From Hyalella azteca (taxonomy: Eukaryota > Arthropoda > Malacostraca > Amphipoda > Hyalellidae), in NCBI RefSeq assembly GCF_000764305.2, contig NW_025939765.1, positions 97,073 to 161,072 on the forward strand: a stretch of 64,000 nt of DNA, read 5' to 3'. Below are positions 45,736 to 57,659 of the stretch, piece after piece (position 1 is the stretch's first letter; each line of letters starts with the position of its first letter). The position numbers were made by a program, and so were the translations under genes. Below the pieces are notes generated by a model. It was not told the DNA's origin and did no database searches. It was given only the letters and a program-made list of their open reading frames with translations.

Positions 45736-46321
45736 ACGTCACCGAACTTAGCCGGTTGACACGAACCATCGCGCCTGGCCCTACCACGTGGTGACTCAAT
45801 TCATTGCAACTGACAACGCATAGGACGGACCTGGGAGAACCATTCTCTTAGCATTGCTCAGAGAGAGACCAGTCGTACCAGTGATACTGATGATGATAGC
45901 GAAATTGCCGTTTTCAGAGCAATGTTACTTGCTGCGCGGTGACATATATGAATTTTTTAAATAAAGCTTATTGCTGCCTCCAGCTTTGTTTCACTAGGCA
46001 ATAAACCCTGTTGAACACCTCAGACAATTCGCCGGCCGGATTTGCGGCCGGTCTCCAAGTTTCAACCATGCGCGCAATCTCCTCGCAACGAAATTGTTTC
46101 TACGTCACGGAATTGTTTCTAGAAAAGTATGTAACACTTCTATTTATTTTTATCATTATTTGATTAATTTATTAATGCCTCCTACACGTCAATATATCAA
46201 AATCAATTTCGTATTACTCATGGCTCAACAAGAAACGTAATTTTTATTTGATATGTGGCTGTATTGATATTACTGACTCCCCCTTGCTGCAGTAATTCTG
46301 AGTCGGTCTGGAGGTAGCGGG
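45736..46321. other. Spacer; no gene seen
   Basis: Mixed composition. No recognised feature. Confidence 0.35.
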
Positions 46322-46647
46322 TCAGTCTGAGGTGTAGAATTTCGCGTCAGTCAGTTGCATCGTGGCGTGTGTCGAGTGAGGTGTGTGCTGCGTAGCTCTG
46401 TGCCGTGTGGTCAGTCGCTCGGAAAAGCTCATCTGCCTGTTGGAGTGCCTATCTTTTACGTGAAGTTTAATATAACTGATGATATAATAATATACTTTTT
46501 AATATAACTAATGTTATAATATAATACTTGAAGTTTGATATAAGTCATATAACTGATGATACTGTGAATTTGGATACTAAAAAGTTCCCAGGAGGAAAAA
46601 ACTCGCTGAAAGTTACGAAAACAAGCTCTGGTCATTCTACAATCAAG
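46322..46647 (+). promoter_or_regulatory. Possible promoter and noncoding first exon
   Basis: A GC/GT-rich island contains initiator-like TCAGTC at 46322 and 46347, unlike the AT-rich surround, and an AAG|GTAATT donor at 46647. The last 90 bases are open in one frame and read GGKNSLKVTKTSSGHSTIK, but no ATG is in frame, so it would be a 5' UTR exon or need an upstream start. No further exon is identified. Confidence 0.3.
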
Positions 46648-47554
46648 GTAATTTTTCTAATTCGTTATGAAAATCTCCTGAATTAATCTCCCTTTGTATT
46701 TTTAAGAAACTTGTTAGAATATTTAGGCTTAATTTCTTGCTAATGGAAAGTATCATTTTATTTCTCCACATTTTCATGGGCTTTAATCATGGACACAAAA
46801 ATTTTTTTGAAACAATAAAAAAACCGAATCCTTTCAAAAGCTGCGAAGTGATTCGACTTAGCGGTGAGTAATGTGTGTCTTGGATGAAAAACCCATTCAT
46901 TTTCTGATTAATTTTTATAAATTTCTCCCATAGCTTATCATTACCTAAGAATATATCCTTCTACCTGCAGTGATTTGTTTTCAGCAGCCATGAACATTGA
47001 TCGATTCAAGAGCCTTAACTTTGAACGACGCTCTTTAAAGTTTATATTATTTAAGTTTATTATTGCATAAATTTCGTTTGTTGCTTGGTAAACATTTTCC
47101 TCGTATCAAGGTTACTCTTGATATCAAAAAGCTTTTATTTTTGTCCGTGGCTTAATTTTGGCTGTAAAATAATCCCTTTATAACAATTTTTGCGTTTGTA
47201 TCAGATTGCTTGCAGCAAACGTGCGCCACCGATTTTACACTCGCAAAATTCTGATCAATATTGCGGTACACAAAACGAAAATAGAAAAAATTCAAATTTT
47301 GTTATTTATTTACCGGGAGATTTGGATACGTTTCATAGATGACTTTTTGTGCTCCGTTGTAACGGATTCCCCCGTTATTATGTAAAATAATTATTGATAA
47401 ATCGGAAAATACTAACTTCGTATCCAACCACCTATGGTCAAGCTAAAATAACTGCTATATTAACGGGAATCTCGAAGCAAGAACAAATCAGCTTCATTTA
47501 TTGCGCAAAAAACACATGAACAACAGGTTCTACTGAACCTGTCGCGCCTCTCCA
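46648..47554. other. Spacer or intron; no gene seen
   Basis: AT-rich and without recognisable features. Confidence 0.35.
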
Positions 47555-47870
47555 GCTGTGCGAGGCGTATGCCAGTGAGGAAGACGGAGGCCTTACTGTC
47601 AAAACTAAGTAGACGTAGCGGTTCATTTCTCGCTCGTGATTGGTTGGTTAACCTTGAAAAGTCGTCTGTGATTGGCGGACGAAGTTACTATTTCGTAACT
47701 ATTTTGGATGGCAAGGCTCCGGGGGCCATAATTTCAAAACTCGCTAAGTGAACGTAAGTACTTACGCTCTATTTTCTTGTCTTTGATTGGTGGATTTTGC
47801 TTGAAAGGCCGTCAATGATTGGCAGATGAACTTACGATCTCTTAACTTTTTTTGAAAGTATAGGCCCTGG
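47555..47870 (+). mobile_element. MITE family D, two adjacent copies
   Basis: 47725-47870 starts GGGGCCATAATTTCAAAACT and ends AAAGTATAGGCCC, so its ends are inverted repeats (GGGCC-TA-TTTCAAA). A diverged copy lies just upstream (47582-47725). The reverse copy is at 52395-52550. Each carries CTTACG and GATTGG blocks in the middle. Confidence 0.7.
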
Positions 47871-48079
47871 TCTCCTCAATTCTTGCTAACAGCGATTACG
47901 TTCCTACTCGCGCTGCTCCAATTTCTTGAGCGTGGACTCAGCGACCAGTTATCCTTCAGGATGGAGTGCACTACATAGCAGGATTCAGTGCATGGGATCA
48001 GTCACATCCATACTCACAGTGATACTTAATAATAACATATGTATATGGTGGTGTCTGATAGAGCCTGTTGCTGAATCTT
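47871..48079. other. Spacer; no gene seen
   Basis: No recognised feature. Confidence 0.3.
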
Positions 48080-48265
48080 GACTTCGCAGAATACTCACAG
48101 CTTGCTAAGATTCGAACCTGAAACTTACCGCTTAAATCTTGCCATTCTCGACTGCCCGGTAACCTTATTGATTTTGACCAGAACTGTAACAGGAAGCTGG
48201 GATTGAACCCACAACTCACTACTTCAATACTGATTTTCTGGACTGTAATCACTAAACAACCCTGC
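48080..48265 (-). mobile_element. Diverged tRNA-type SINE
   Basis: Minus strand: CTGGGCAGGGTTGTTTAGTG (A-box region) and GGGTTCAATCCCAGC (B box), followed by a body that resembles the main SINE family only loosely, with a second GGTTCGAATC-like box at about 48105. An old or related family. Confidence 0.6.
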
Positions 48266-48614
48266 CCAGTGGTTGAATGAATTACTAATTAATGAATGCA
48301 TTAATAATATAATTAATGCATTACGGTGCAGCGTAATATTGAGAAACTTTAATTACGCAACTACGAAGCGTAATTGATCAACTTTCCTTGGTGATGGAAC
48401 GTCTTAACTTGACAATTCATTTGATTCCTGAACATTTTTAGAAAGTTAACATGTCAAAGTTCTATGTCGAATAAAGTTTTAGGATGAAAAACAGTTTACA
48501 AGCATCACAACCTAGCATGCATGAGTGTGTCGGGCGAGAAACGCAGCTGCCAGACTGGAGGTAGATATAGGAATGGTTTTAGAAGGCATTTTTGCCATAC
48601 AAAAATTGTTATAA
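48266..48614. other. Spacer; no gene seen
   Basis: AT-rich, rich in TTAATGCATTA-type short palindromes near 48280-48330. Confidence 0.3.
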
Positions 48615-48785
48615 CTAAAAACTTAATAGCAAAGAAAACTCCACAAAAATTCATAGTATCTTAAAGAAAACGTGTATAGTATCTTAAAGAACATAGTAGT
48701 AAAGAAAACATAGTATCTTAAAGAAAACGTTTTCTTTAAGATACTATGAATTTTTGTGGAGTTTTCTTTGCTATTAAGTTTTTAG
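48615..48785. repeat. Perfect or near-perfect inverted repeat, 59-bp arms
   Basis: 48615-48673 is the reverse complement of 48727-48785 (CTAAAAACTTAATAGCAAAG at one end, its complement at the other), with a 53-base loop that holds two more partial copies of ATAGTATCTTAAAGAA. A transcript would fold into a long stem. Confidence 0.9.
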
Positions 48786-48820
48786 TGAATTTGCGATTCA
48801 AGCAAACGAGTGATATTATT

Positions 48821-48910
48821 TGTTATAACTACTGTATTTGCAAAAAAAATATTGTTATAACTACTGTATTTGCAAAAAAAATATTGTTATAACTACTGTA
48901 TATGCAAAAA
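48821..48910. repeat. 32-bp tandem repeat, three units
   Basis: TGTTATAACTACTGTATTTG followed by an A-run, at 48821, 48853 and 48885. The TTGTTATAACTA core also abuts the left arm of the adjacent inverted repeat. Confidence 0.85.
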
Positions 48911-50020
48911 TATGTATATCGATCATTTCGAAGCACGATTTCTCCGGTGAATTATATTTCAATTTCTTAAGAAAACTGGGACAAGTTGTCATCGTTTTTA
49001 AACGTAGCTCGAAGTCGTATTTTCCCCAGCTCTATCCGCAGTACAAGGGAGGTTTTCTCCACGTTTTTCCTGTACTTATTTCTAATCGCTCTGCTCACGG
49101 CATTAAGCTGTTGGAAAGAAGAGCCGATATAAAATGTAGGCCGTCACGTCAGTGAATCTTAGTTCGTAAAATAATTATTATTTTTATTACTAAATGTCTT
49201 ATCCCATGCACAGCCTCATTGCAAGCTGGTGGGGAACATATGCCATACTCATGAAGATATGTCAAAGTTATTCACTATAGTGAGATGATTATGCAATCAG
49301 TTGTTTACATATTATGGAGATAAGAAGAGCTTGAGACGAGGCAATACCAATGCTTATTGCCAGGCCAATTGCGTGCGTGGGCGATATCGAGATTCTGGGA
49401 CGAGTGCACAACCACTTGATGGGTAGAAATAGCGACGCACAGAGTACACTGATACTTTTTTTCGCCGGTCCAGACAAGTCAAAATGACCCAGCACCGTAC
49501 CAGTGGTGCACAACAAATGACCCATTTGAACGCTCAGTTATTGCCCTGACCATAACCATTTCTTTAGGATTTTGAATTTATAGGGCATAATTTCGTCGTG
49601 TAATACAATCTTTATAGACTAAGTCTACGAGCGTACGGAATGTAATTGGCGAAAATTTTTTTTTTCAAGAGCGTCAAAGCCGCCCAAATCAATGCCAATC
49701 TTTCTTAAGTGCTTAAGTGATGTGTGCTGGTAACCGTTAAAATATTAGAAAAAGGCAAGTTTCTAAATTTTATTTTTGAATGCCTGTATATAGTTTCTTA
49801 ATTTTTTCGTAAATAGTTTCAAGTCGTAAATCATGTCTGGTTACATTAATGGCCTTGATTTCAATAATCTTGATGCAAAATCGGGATTTATTTTATTCCA
49901 GGACCCTTAATTGCTTGTCCTGCAAAACTTCACTAATTCCTTCAATTCTAAACAAAAAAACCTCTGTTGTATGCCTACAAAAAAGGGATTCCTAGATCTG
50001 TTTAAGTGAATACTTTAAGA
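48911..50020. other. Spacer; no gene recognised
   Basis: A minus-strand frame at 49525-49289 has a hydrophobic end (AIGLAISIGIASSQALLISI) but no recognised family. Nothing else was seen. Confidence 0.3.
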
Positions 50021-50275
50021 ACTGATCCTATATAATGTAAGTGCTGAATTCTAAATAATATTTGTCCTATCCTTTAAGTTTAATTATTGCACCGGACGTG
50101 TGCATACGGCAGCACCGTAGCCATAGCCGAGCTGCCGGCTAGCACTATAACTGATCCTATAAATAATGTAAGTTCTGAATCCCAAATAATATTTGTCCTA
50201 TACTCTAAGTTTAATTATTGCACCGGACGTGTGCATACGGCAGCACCGTAGCCATAGCCGAGCTGCCGGCCAGCA
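50021..50275. repeat. Tandem duplication, about 129 bp, two units
   Basis: Both units run from ACTGATCCTATA through TTGCACCGGACGTGTGCATA to CCGAGCTGCCGGC, with a few substitutions in the AT-rich part and none in the GC-rich last 60 bases. Confidence 0.85.
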
Positions 50276-50361
50276 GCGGCTGTAAGTTCCGTTGCAAGAC
50301 ACCGCATTCGTCTTGTAGCGCCAGGTTCACAGTCACGGAGGAGGATATACATAGATACATG

Positions 50362-50743
50362 CAGAGCTGGGCAGCGCTACTTTGAAATGTAGCGGCCGCT
50401 AACGCTACCGCTACTTGCTCTAAAATCTAAACGTAGCGGGCGCTACAGCTACCGCTGCATGCTCTAAATGTAGCGGGCGCTACCGCTACCGCTACATGCT
50501 CTAAATGTAGCGGGCGCTACCGCTACCGCTACATGCTCTAAATGTAGCGGGCGCTACCGCTACCGCTACACCTACTAGATTGTAGCGCCGCTACCGCTAC
50601 TGAAAATGTAGCGGCCGCTACTAGCGGCCAAATGCAGCAGGCGCTACCGCTACCTCTACACCCACTAGATTGTAGCGCCGCTACCGTTACCGCTACTGAA
50701 AATGTAGCGGCCGCTACATGTAGCGCGCTACTGCCCACCTCTG
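50362..50743. mobile_element. hAT-type MITE with 8-bp target duplication
   Basis: The ends CAGAGCTGGGCAG and, in reverse, CAGAGGTGGGCAG are typical hAT termini. GATACATG occurs on both sides (50354-50361 and 50744-50751). The interior is an array of CGCTACCGCTAC hexamers, with a 37-bp unit (GTAGCGGGCGCTACCGCTAC plus CGCTACATGCTCTAAAT) repeated about three times. No transposase. Confidence 0.92.
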
Positions 50744-50751
50744 GATACATG

Positions 50752-52007
50752 TATGCGCTGCACTCGTAAGTGACTCAGCATAAACCTTGAGCGTAACACG
50801 GGAGTGGATATGATTGAATTTGATGGTAATAACTGACATAAAAGCTACTAATATTAAATAATGTTAATAATAATTGCTTTGACGTGCATTTCGAATATAA
50901 CTTTACGCAAAGTATTCTAGAAAGTGCGCGCAACCGGGGTATAGGAATAAACTGTTCGCATATCGAATAATATACGACCTTGAAAGATTGCGATTGGACT
51001 TGCTAGGTTTCATTGAACGTCGCGGAAGCCTTATGATTATATAATAATATAATTACATTATAATATAATAATATAATAGTATAATAATATAATAATATAA
51101 TAATATTATAATATAATTAAAAGGTAGGCTTGTATTTTTATCGATTGCTTGTTGACTACCAATTTTTATATAAACAATCAATGGCGATAAAAAACCAAGA
51201 ATAAATTGTTATACCATCTGAGGATTATATTACAAATAAACTAAAATTTGAAATAGTTGATAACATGGCCATAAGGACAGCTTTATCGAAATTCCTCGAA
51301 GTGATCGACGATTTTTTATCCATCAGGCAGATTTTAACATTCTCTACGTCCTCTAGATCACCACCTCTATATTGTCAATCATGATGATTATAACTTATTA
51401 ATTATTTTGTGATAAATACTGCACTTGTAGAGCATTTATTTGCTCACAATAGGCTTAATAATGTCTTCTAGAAGGCTTATCTCAAATGCTCGTATCTCCC
51501 AACTCTTCCCATGTCAGAAGATCTTCGTGGTATACGACTGCACGTTTGCCGTATCTGTGATACACACAAATCTCAGTTGATCACATGCCGACAGACTATA
51601 AATGAGAAAGGAGAGGAATTTATATATTTTATGCTGATTTTGTCCTGCAGTTGTGCCTGAACCTTTTGAATTTCAATTTTTTTATTTATAGAACTCCTTT
51701 ATTTGGCACTTCCGTGTCATTATTCAGAATTTCTAGTCTGTACACGCGTCAAGGTCATTAGCTATTCATTTCAATTTTTCAATTTCAAATTCAATAATGT
51801 CATTTTATGTAAAATGACGTAAATGTTCATCAACGACACAGAAATGCAACTCCGTGAACCGCATTTGTTAGAATAACGACTGTTGCTTATAATGTAAACA
51901 TGTTGATGATCGTTGCATTATGCGATCAATGCGCACTATAGCCGGCAAAATTATCCACCATTGTATTTATTGATATATAACTCGAGATACACACATGATC
52001 ATGCATG
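50752..52007. other. Spacer with an AT-rich tract; no gene
   Basis: 51037-51120 is an (ATAAT)n-like low-complexity run. The rest has no recognised feature. Confidence 0.35.
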
Positions 52008-52187
52008 ACTGCGTGGCAGCGGACCACAGGCAAGGCGCTTGGTCATGACTGCGTGGCAGCGGACCAGGCAGCGGACCACAGACAAGGCGCTTGGTCATGA
52101 CTGCGTGGCAGTGGACCACAGGCAAGGCGCTTGGTCATGACTGCGTGGCAGTGGACCACAGACAAGGCGCTTGGTCATGACTGCGTG
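52008..52187. repeat. 40-bp tandem repeat, about 4.5 units
   Basis: Units read GACCACAGGCAAGGCGCTTG then GTCATGACTGCGTGGCAGCG, with GGC/GAC variants and one short internal GGCAGCGGACCA duplication. Confidence 0.9.
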
Positions 52188-52394
52188 GCCCTCAACATCA
52201 TCCTTAAGAGGCGATCTCTGCGCCGAAGAGCTCCAAAGTTCCACCACGCGAAAAAGTGATCTAGCAAATAAGGGACCCTATATGGTAGTGATGGCGCTGC
52301 TGTCAGAGGAGAAAGTGAGTTGTTTGACGTAACTATTCAGGGACGTACGAGCTAAAATGGGTCGTGGTAGTTGAGAATACCGTCGCCGATGTGA

Positions 52395-52550
52395 CCAAGG
52401 CCTATACTTTCAAAAACAAAAAGTTAAGAGATCGTAAGTTCATCAGCCAATCATTGACGGCCTTTCGAGCAAAATCCACCAATCATAGACAAGAAAATAG
52501 AGCGTAAGTACTTACGTTCACTTAGCGAGTTTTGAAAGTATGGCCCCAAG
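52395..52550 (-). mobile_element. MITE family D, reverse copy
   Basis: GGCCTATACTTTCAAAAACA to TTTTGAAAGTATGGCCCC; the reverse complement of the copy at 47725-47870, with about 10 percent divergence. Confidence 0.8.
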
Positions 52551-52810
52551 TTTGTAGTTATATTGCAGGGCATCGCATCAGTGCGCGTAATTATCGCCCA
52601 ATTATCTACAAAAGTATATTTTGGACTGAAATTTCATATACTCCAAATATTATACTATCACCCTCAGGTTCTTGCGTTAATTCGACACTTTACTTTAGAC
52701 GAAAAAGTCCATCTTAACTTGATTTATACCTGCTACTCTCTGACCACGAAATCTTCATCTTTTGCACTCACCTCTCCCCCCCCCCTTCTTCATGTGCACT
52801 TCCCCCCTCC
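52551..52810. other. Spacer; no gene seen
   Basis: Contains a C-rich tract just before the hAT-type MITE. No other feature. Confidence 0.3.
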
Positions 52811-53051
52811 CAGAGCTGGGCAGCGCTACTATGAAATGTAGCGGCCGCTACCTCTACCGCTACATACTCTAAATGTAGCGGGCGCTACCGCTAATGCTAC
52901 AATTGCTTAAATGTAGCGCAGCTACCGCTAATGCTACAATTGCTTAAATGTAGTGCCGCTACCGCTACCGCTGTTGAAAATGTAGCGGTCGCTATAGTAG
53001 TGGCCGCTACACGTAGCGGCCGCTACATGTAGCGCGCTACTGACCCACCTC
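52811..53051. mobile_element. hAT-type MITE, second copy
   Basis: Same family as 50362-50743: CAGAGCTGGGCAGCGCTACT start, CGCTACCGCTA core and TAGCGCGCTACTGACCCACC end. It lies inside a C-rich tract, so the target duplication cannot be read, and it has fewer internal units. Confidence 0.85.
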
Positions 53052-54414
53052 CCCCCCCCTCCCCACGGCCGCCGTAGGCCCCTGTAGAGGCTGGACGCGT
53101 CACGACCTGACGGACCACAATCATCCAGTCCCAGAGAACCCGCAGAGAAATGAGCGAGACGTTGTCTGAATATCGATGAACTTTTATCCCTTAAGTGCGT
53201 CATCTTGGTTCAGTTTTGCCCGGCAAAATAAAGTTCCGTGCCACGTCCCGACCTCGGCACGCGTGCTGTGAATTAGAATAAGTGTCACTATTTGGAAAAT
53301 TTGACTTGCTTATTTATTTGAGTGTACGGGCCTATTGCCGGCCATCAAGGGGGATTAAAGGATAATGGAGACCTGCAAACAATGGCCATTAACTACATGG
53401 ATACGTTAATTGCTTCCTATTAGACCTTGACTTTATTTTATAGGGACATGCGGTGCGAAGCCACCATTTATGGTTATTATTGAGATGAAGGATTCAGGAG
53501 AACCGGTTTATTTGGTCTTGTTGTGCGTGCTGATAATTTGTGACGTTCGTATTTACTGATTAGTGTCTCGTGCAAATAATCAAGCTTTTTATATTAATAA
53601 TAATCAGCAAATTGTTTGGATTTGAATATGCCGTCTATAAAAATCATTCCATGACGATAAAAAATTTTTAATGCTTCGAATATTCGTAGATACAAATTCG
53701 AAAATTACACGTTAAATCGATCTATTGAAAAAAAAAGATTTTAAAAAGCCTATTACTTTTCAATAACGATTTCTTATCCATTTTGGAAAAAATTTGTAAC
53801 ATAAGTAATGGTCACAAAGTGGTCGCAATTTGTGAGATTCGCATTGTACGTGCGAAGTAAAAATTTTTATTGTTCTTTTAGTATAGTTTCTTCGGCATTG
53901 AAGAATAGGCCTGGATAGGCCTGTCGCCAAGTCTTTTACGCAAAAAACCCGTAGCGATGTGAGCCTAAATTGTTTATTCTCATGGTAGTTTTGGATCACG
54001 TTAATATAAAGAATATCTTGACCCCTGGGGGGGGGGAACCTGACGAGGTTCACAAATGCATATAAAAACTCGGGCATGTCTTGATTCCCAGTGAAAATTT
54101 ACAGACGCGGCAGCTTCTGATTTGGACTACCAGAAGCTGGGGCGACTCTAAATTTCGTTAGGGTTGCAGCGCATGCCGCTAAAGCAAGCAAGTGTGACCG
54201 TAGCCCTGCTTCTTCCCACCAGCGAACTCGTCGCGAGAAGAACCACTCACGGTATTGTTTATTCTCGTGGTAGTTTAGGATTAGGTTTTAATAACAGCGA
54301 ACTAGTATGTCCTATATGTCATTCAATGATTTATTAGTAAAGTTAAATGATACATGAATTGTGTGAAATGCAAATGTTTACACAGCAAGAAGTTGTAAAT
54401 GATGTTGTACGACA
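53052..54414. other. Spacer; LINE-tail scrap
   Basis: About 53880-53940 (GGCATTGAAGAATAGGCC) is a small scrap of the CR1-like 3' end. AACAGCGAACTAGTATGTCC at 54293 is a single unit of the satellite at 57.7 kb. No gene seen. Confidence 0.4.
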
Positions 54415-54665
54415 TGTGGCACAGCCTCCCTGATAGCATCGTTGGCGCTCCGAGTATGAACGCCTTCAAAAACAGACTAGACGAGGCTATGCAGGAGCAT
54501 ATGTTCAGTCTTAAAATGCCTAGCAAATTACGGACCAGGCAATAAGTCCAGCAGCTATCTCAATCAATCGTCAGTTAGGGAAAGATCGGGTTCCAAAGGC
54601 CGGATCCCTTGTGAATCAAGTCCCGAAAAGTTCAAGAATCGGCAACAGGCCATGGGCCTATTTCT
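54415..54665 (+). mobile_element. CR1-like LINE 3' end, third copy
   Basis: Starts ATGTGGCACAGCCTCCCTGA in the last codons of ORF2 and ends at GCCTATTTCTTA, without the (TTCTA)n tail. Close to the copies at 45385-45735 and 32655-33345. Confidence 0.85.
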
Positions 54666-56344
54666 TACGAGGTGAAGCGGTGACTGTTTGCCATAGCACA
54701 AAGAGGAGAGCAAGCAGATCGTCGCAACGCAGGAGTGAAGGAGCATGACAGATTTATTTTTAAATTTGTTTTAGTCGTTATTTGGTCATTTATCGTGCGT
54801 TCAATGACTGATTTGGACCAGTAACTGTGTACAGTAGTGCTTAGTATATGATAATATCAGTGCAATAATAAAATGGCAACGTAGAAAATTTATTTTTTTT
54901 AAAACAACCATGACGTTTGAGGTTAAATCGAAGCTTCATTTGAATCATCATGAAATTTTTACCAGAGATTTTGAAGACAGCGACTTGGAAAACTTTCATA
55001 ATTATACTGCTTCTTTATTGTTAATATTGATCTTTACGGTTCAGAAATTCGATGCGTTCCTCGTGTAAGCAATTATAAGGTGGCAAGATTCAGCTGTGGT
55101 TCGAACTTCTCATGGTTGAATTAATACTTAATTAATTAATTAATAATTATTGTATTAATTCAACCATGGATATTCTCGTTGCTTCTCGAAATATTTCATA
55201 ACAAATTCGAACTCCTGTTAGCTGGCTTGTGCTTTGGATACTACATATTTGCCCGCGTATTATAGCGTTCATTAGATTTTTCATGTGCTGTGTACCCAGT
55301 GAACAGGATTAGGACGATTCAGTGCAAGCGCCTGCATGAAGGTCGGTTCAATTGCCGGAATTTTTTCGACCAATGTTCAGGTTGAATGATTCCCACTTCT
55401 TTTGTCGGGGTGTCCGTCTTCCCGAGTTACAAAAGATGGAATTTCTAAATCAGAAATTTCATTACGTTGTTTGGAATTCTTTTGCAGTGCTATAGATTTA
55501 GGAACAGTTAGAATAATAGCTTTAAAAGTTGACATTGAGAACACCATTGTCTCAGGCGTGAACTTCAAACTTTTTGGCTAGCTTTTATGAGCATTGATGT
55601 ACACATTTATAATCTGAAATTTGTTGATATCGGATCGAGGTTGCGAATTGAGACAGTCCTCTATTTATAACGAGAATGTGCTGGAGGTTCAACAGAAAGT
55701 TTTCCCAACAAATTTTTTCTCTTTACGAACAACTTTGTGAATGATGTTTATATCGGTAGCTCTAAGATTGAGATTTAAGGGAAAGCCATTTTTAAATTTG
55801 TTATTAAACGATCATCTCCTCAGTGCCGGCCATGCCCCGATGTTCGCTGCAGAGATCGGTCTTCAGAATGACGGCATGGAAAGCTAAGATGGTTAAACTT
55901 AGATCAGCAAGACGTACGATGCAAACAATTGCATTGAAACGCGGATTGCGCGGTTCCCCGCTTTCTTTTTTTTGGGCGTGTTAATGTTGACGAGCTCTTC
56001 CCAGACGTAGAAAGGTTGAGGTCAGATAGGAATTCTATCAGAAAGCGATTTTAATTTACTCCTCTTGATCCATTATTGGTTAATAGTTGAAATCCTCTCT
56101 GTGCTGAATTATTGTTAAATATTAATTATGTTGGTTTGTTTTGAAGCATGGGAAAAAATTTCTGTTCAGACACGTTACTCTTCATTAATGTGATGCTTAG
56201 TGTCGTTAACGATAATAATGGACAGCGTATTTATAATTCGTGCCCAGTTCGCCTTGAATGAGCTGTATTGTAGCTGCTGTTTCGTGTCAAAGTTTTCCTG
56301 TACGCAAAGTGATTCAAATTTGGACAGCTCTATCATTTTCCCTC
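54666..56344. other. Spacer; no gene seen
   Basis: Contains a 17-bp-arm hairpin at 55111-55168. Small ORFs have no motifs. Confidence 0.35.
55111..55168. repeat. Hairpin, 17-bp arms
   Basis: CATGGTTGAATTAATAC at 55111-55127 pairs exactly with 55152-55168; the loop is AT-rich and itself near-palindromic. Confidence 0.85.
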
Positions 56345-56710
56345 GACTATTGTACCTACGGGTACCGAGATAACCGAATACATGTTCCCTTGAACATTAT
56401 ACGAGCGGGTACCGAGATAACCGAATACATGTCCCCTCGAACATTATACGAGCGGGTACCGAGATAACCGAACACATGTTCCCTCGACTATTGTACCTAC
56501 GGGTACCGAGATAACCGAATACATGTTCCCTCGACTAATATACATGCAGGTACATAGGTAATCGAATTCATGTATACATGTTCTCTCGACTCTTATACAT
56601 GCGGGTACGGGTACTTAGGATAACCGAATTCATGTTCCCTCGATTCCGTTCCCTCGAATTCATGTTCCCTCGGTATCCTTACCAAATGATACCGAGATAA
56701 CCGAATTCAA
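56345..56710. repeat. 47-bp tandem repeat, about six units
   Basis: GGGTACCGAGATAACCGAAT starts units at 56360, 56407, 56454 and 56501 with a constant 47-bp spacing; later units decay and shorten. Confidence 0.9.
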
Positions 56711-56943
56711 AATCGCTGCAAAGCCTACGATCCGGTATACAATTTCACAGTTATTTTCCTTGTAGCTACCATGCACTAACGACACACTTCAGCTCCCCCG
56801 CAGTGACCGAAGCTCGACCGGCAATCGCAGTTCATTTCTGGCAAGTCTGCACTAGTCGTACAGCTGCTACTAGTCGTTGCTACGAGCTTCACAGTTGCTA
56901 CTAGTATTTGAAACTAGTCTCGCAGTTGATACTAGTTCAAAAG

Positions 56944-57250
56944 CAATGGTATGAACAGCACTAGCAGCGACAGAAGTGGTATGGACAGCACTAGCAGCAA
57001 CAGAAGTGGTATGGACAGCACTAGCAGCAACAGAAGTGGTATGAACAGCAGTAGCAGCAACAGAAGGGGTATGAACAGCACTAGCAACAACAGAAGTGGT
57101 ATGAACAGCACTAGCAACAACAGAAGTGGTATGAACAGCACTAGCAACAACAGAAGTGGTATGAACAGCAGTAGCAACAACAGAAGTGGTATGAACAACA
57201 GCAGCAACAGAAGTGGTATGAACAGCAGTAGCAACAGTAACAGGAGGGCG
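56944..57250. repeat. 30-bp tandem repeat, about ten units
   Basis: Units of AGCAACAGAAGTGGTATGAA plus CAGCACTAGC. 30 is a multiple of 3, so both strands keep long open frames (plus: SNRSGMNSTS; minus: LLLLLLFIPL or VVHTTSVVAS). There is no support for a protein. Confidence 0.9.
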
Positions 57251-57659
57251 GTAGCGCTGGTCAGGCTGTAGGGCATGAACAACGGTCGCCCCAGTCTCGC
57301 TGCCATGCCCCCCTCCACTCCTTGCATCCCGTCTGGTGTGAGGGTGTACGTCTGATGTACTCAAACAAAATTCCTTGAACAAAATTAAAACCTTGCTTGG
57401 GCTTATGAAATTTCAAAAGTCCGACTTTTTTTTATGTTGCGTCTCGAGTGAATATTTCGTTCCACGTCCGGCAGCACCTCTGACCTACATCCTGAGATAC
57501 TGCATGGGTGGGTCTCTGTGACCCACGTCTGGTGCATCAAGCAGAGGTGGTAGGAAAGTCTCTTTGATACTTTCGGCCTGGATGTATCATGACTGCAAAA
57601 GTCCGTTCTTTTGTAGGAACTTTGGACGGGACATGCAAGTCCTAATGGTTTGAGTGGCG
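57251..57659. other. Spacer; no gene seen
   Basis: No recognised feature. Confidence 0.35.

Noticed and set aside
49289..49525. Membrane transporter fragment
   Set aside because: One hydrophobic stretch only; no family signature and no splice context.
56870..57382. Leu/Ile-rich or Val/His/Thr-rich repeat proteins
   Set aside because: 30-bp tandem repeat read in different frames on both strands; no start or splice support.
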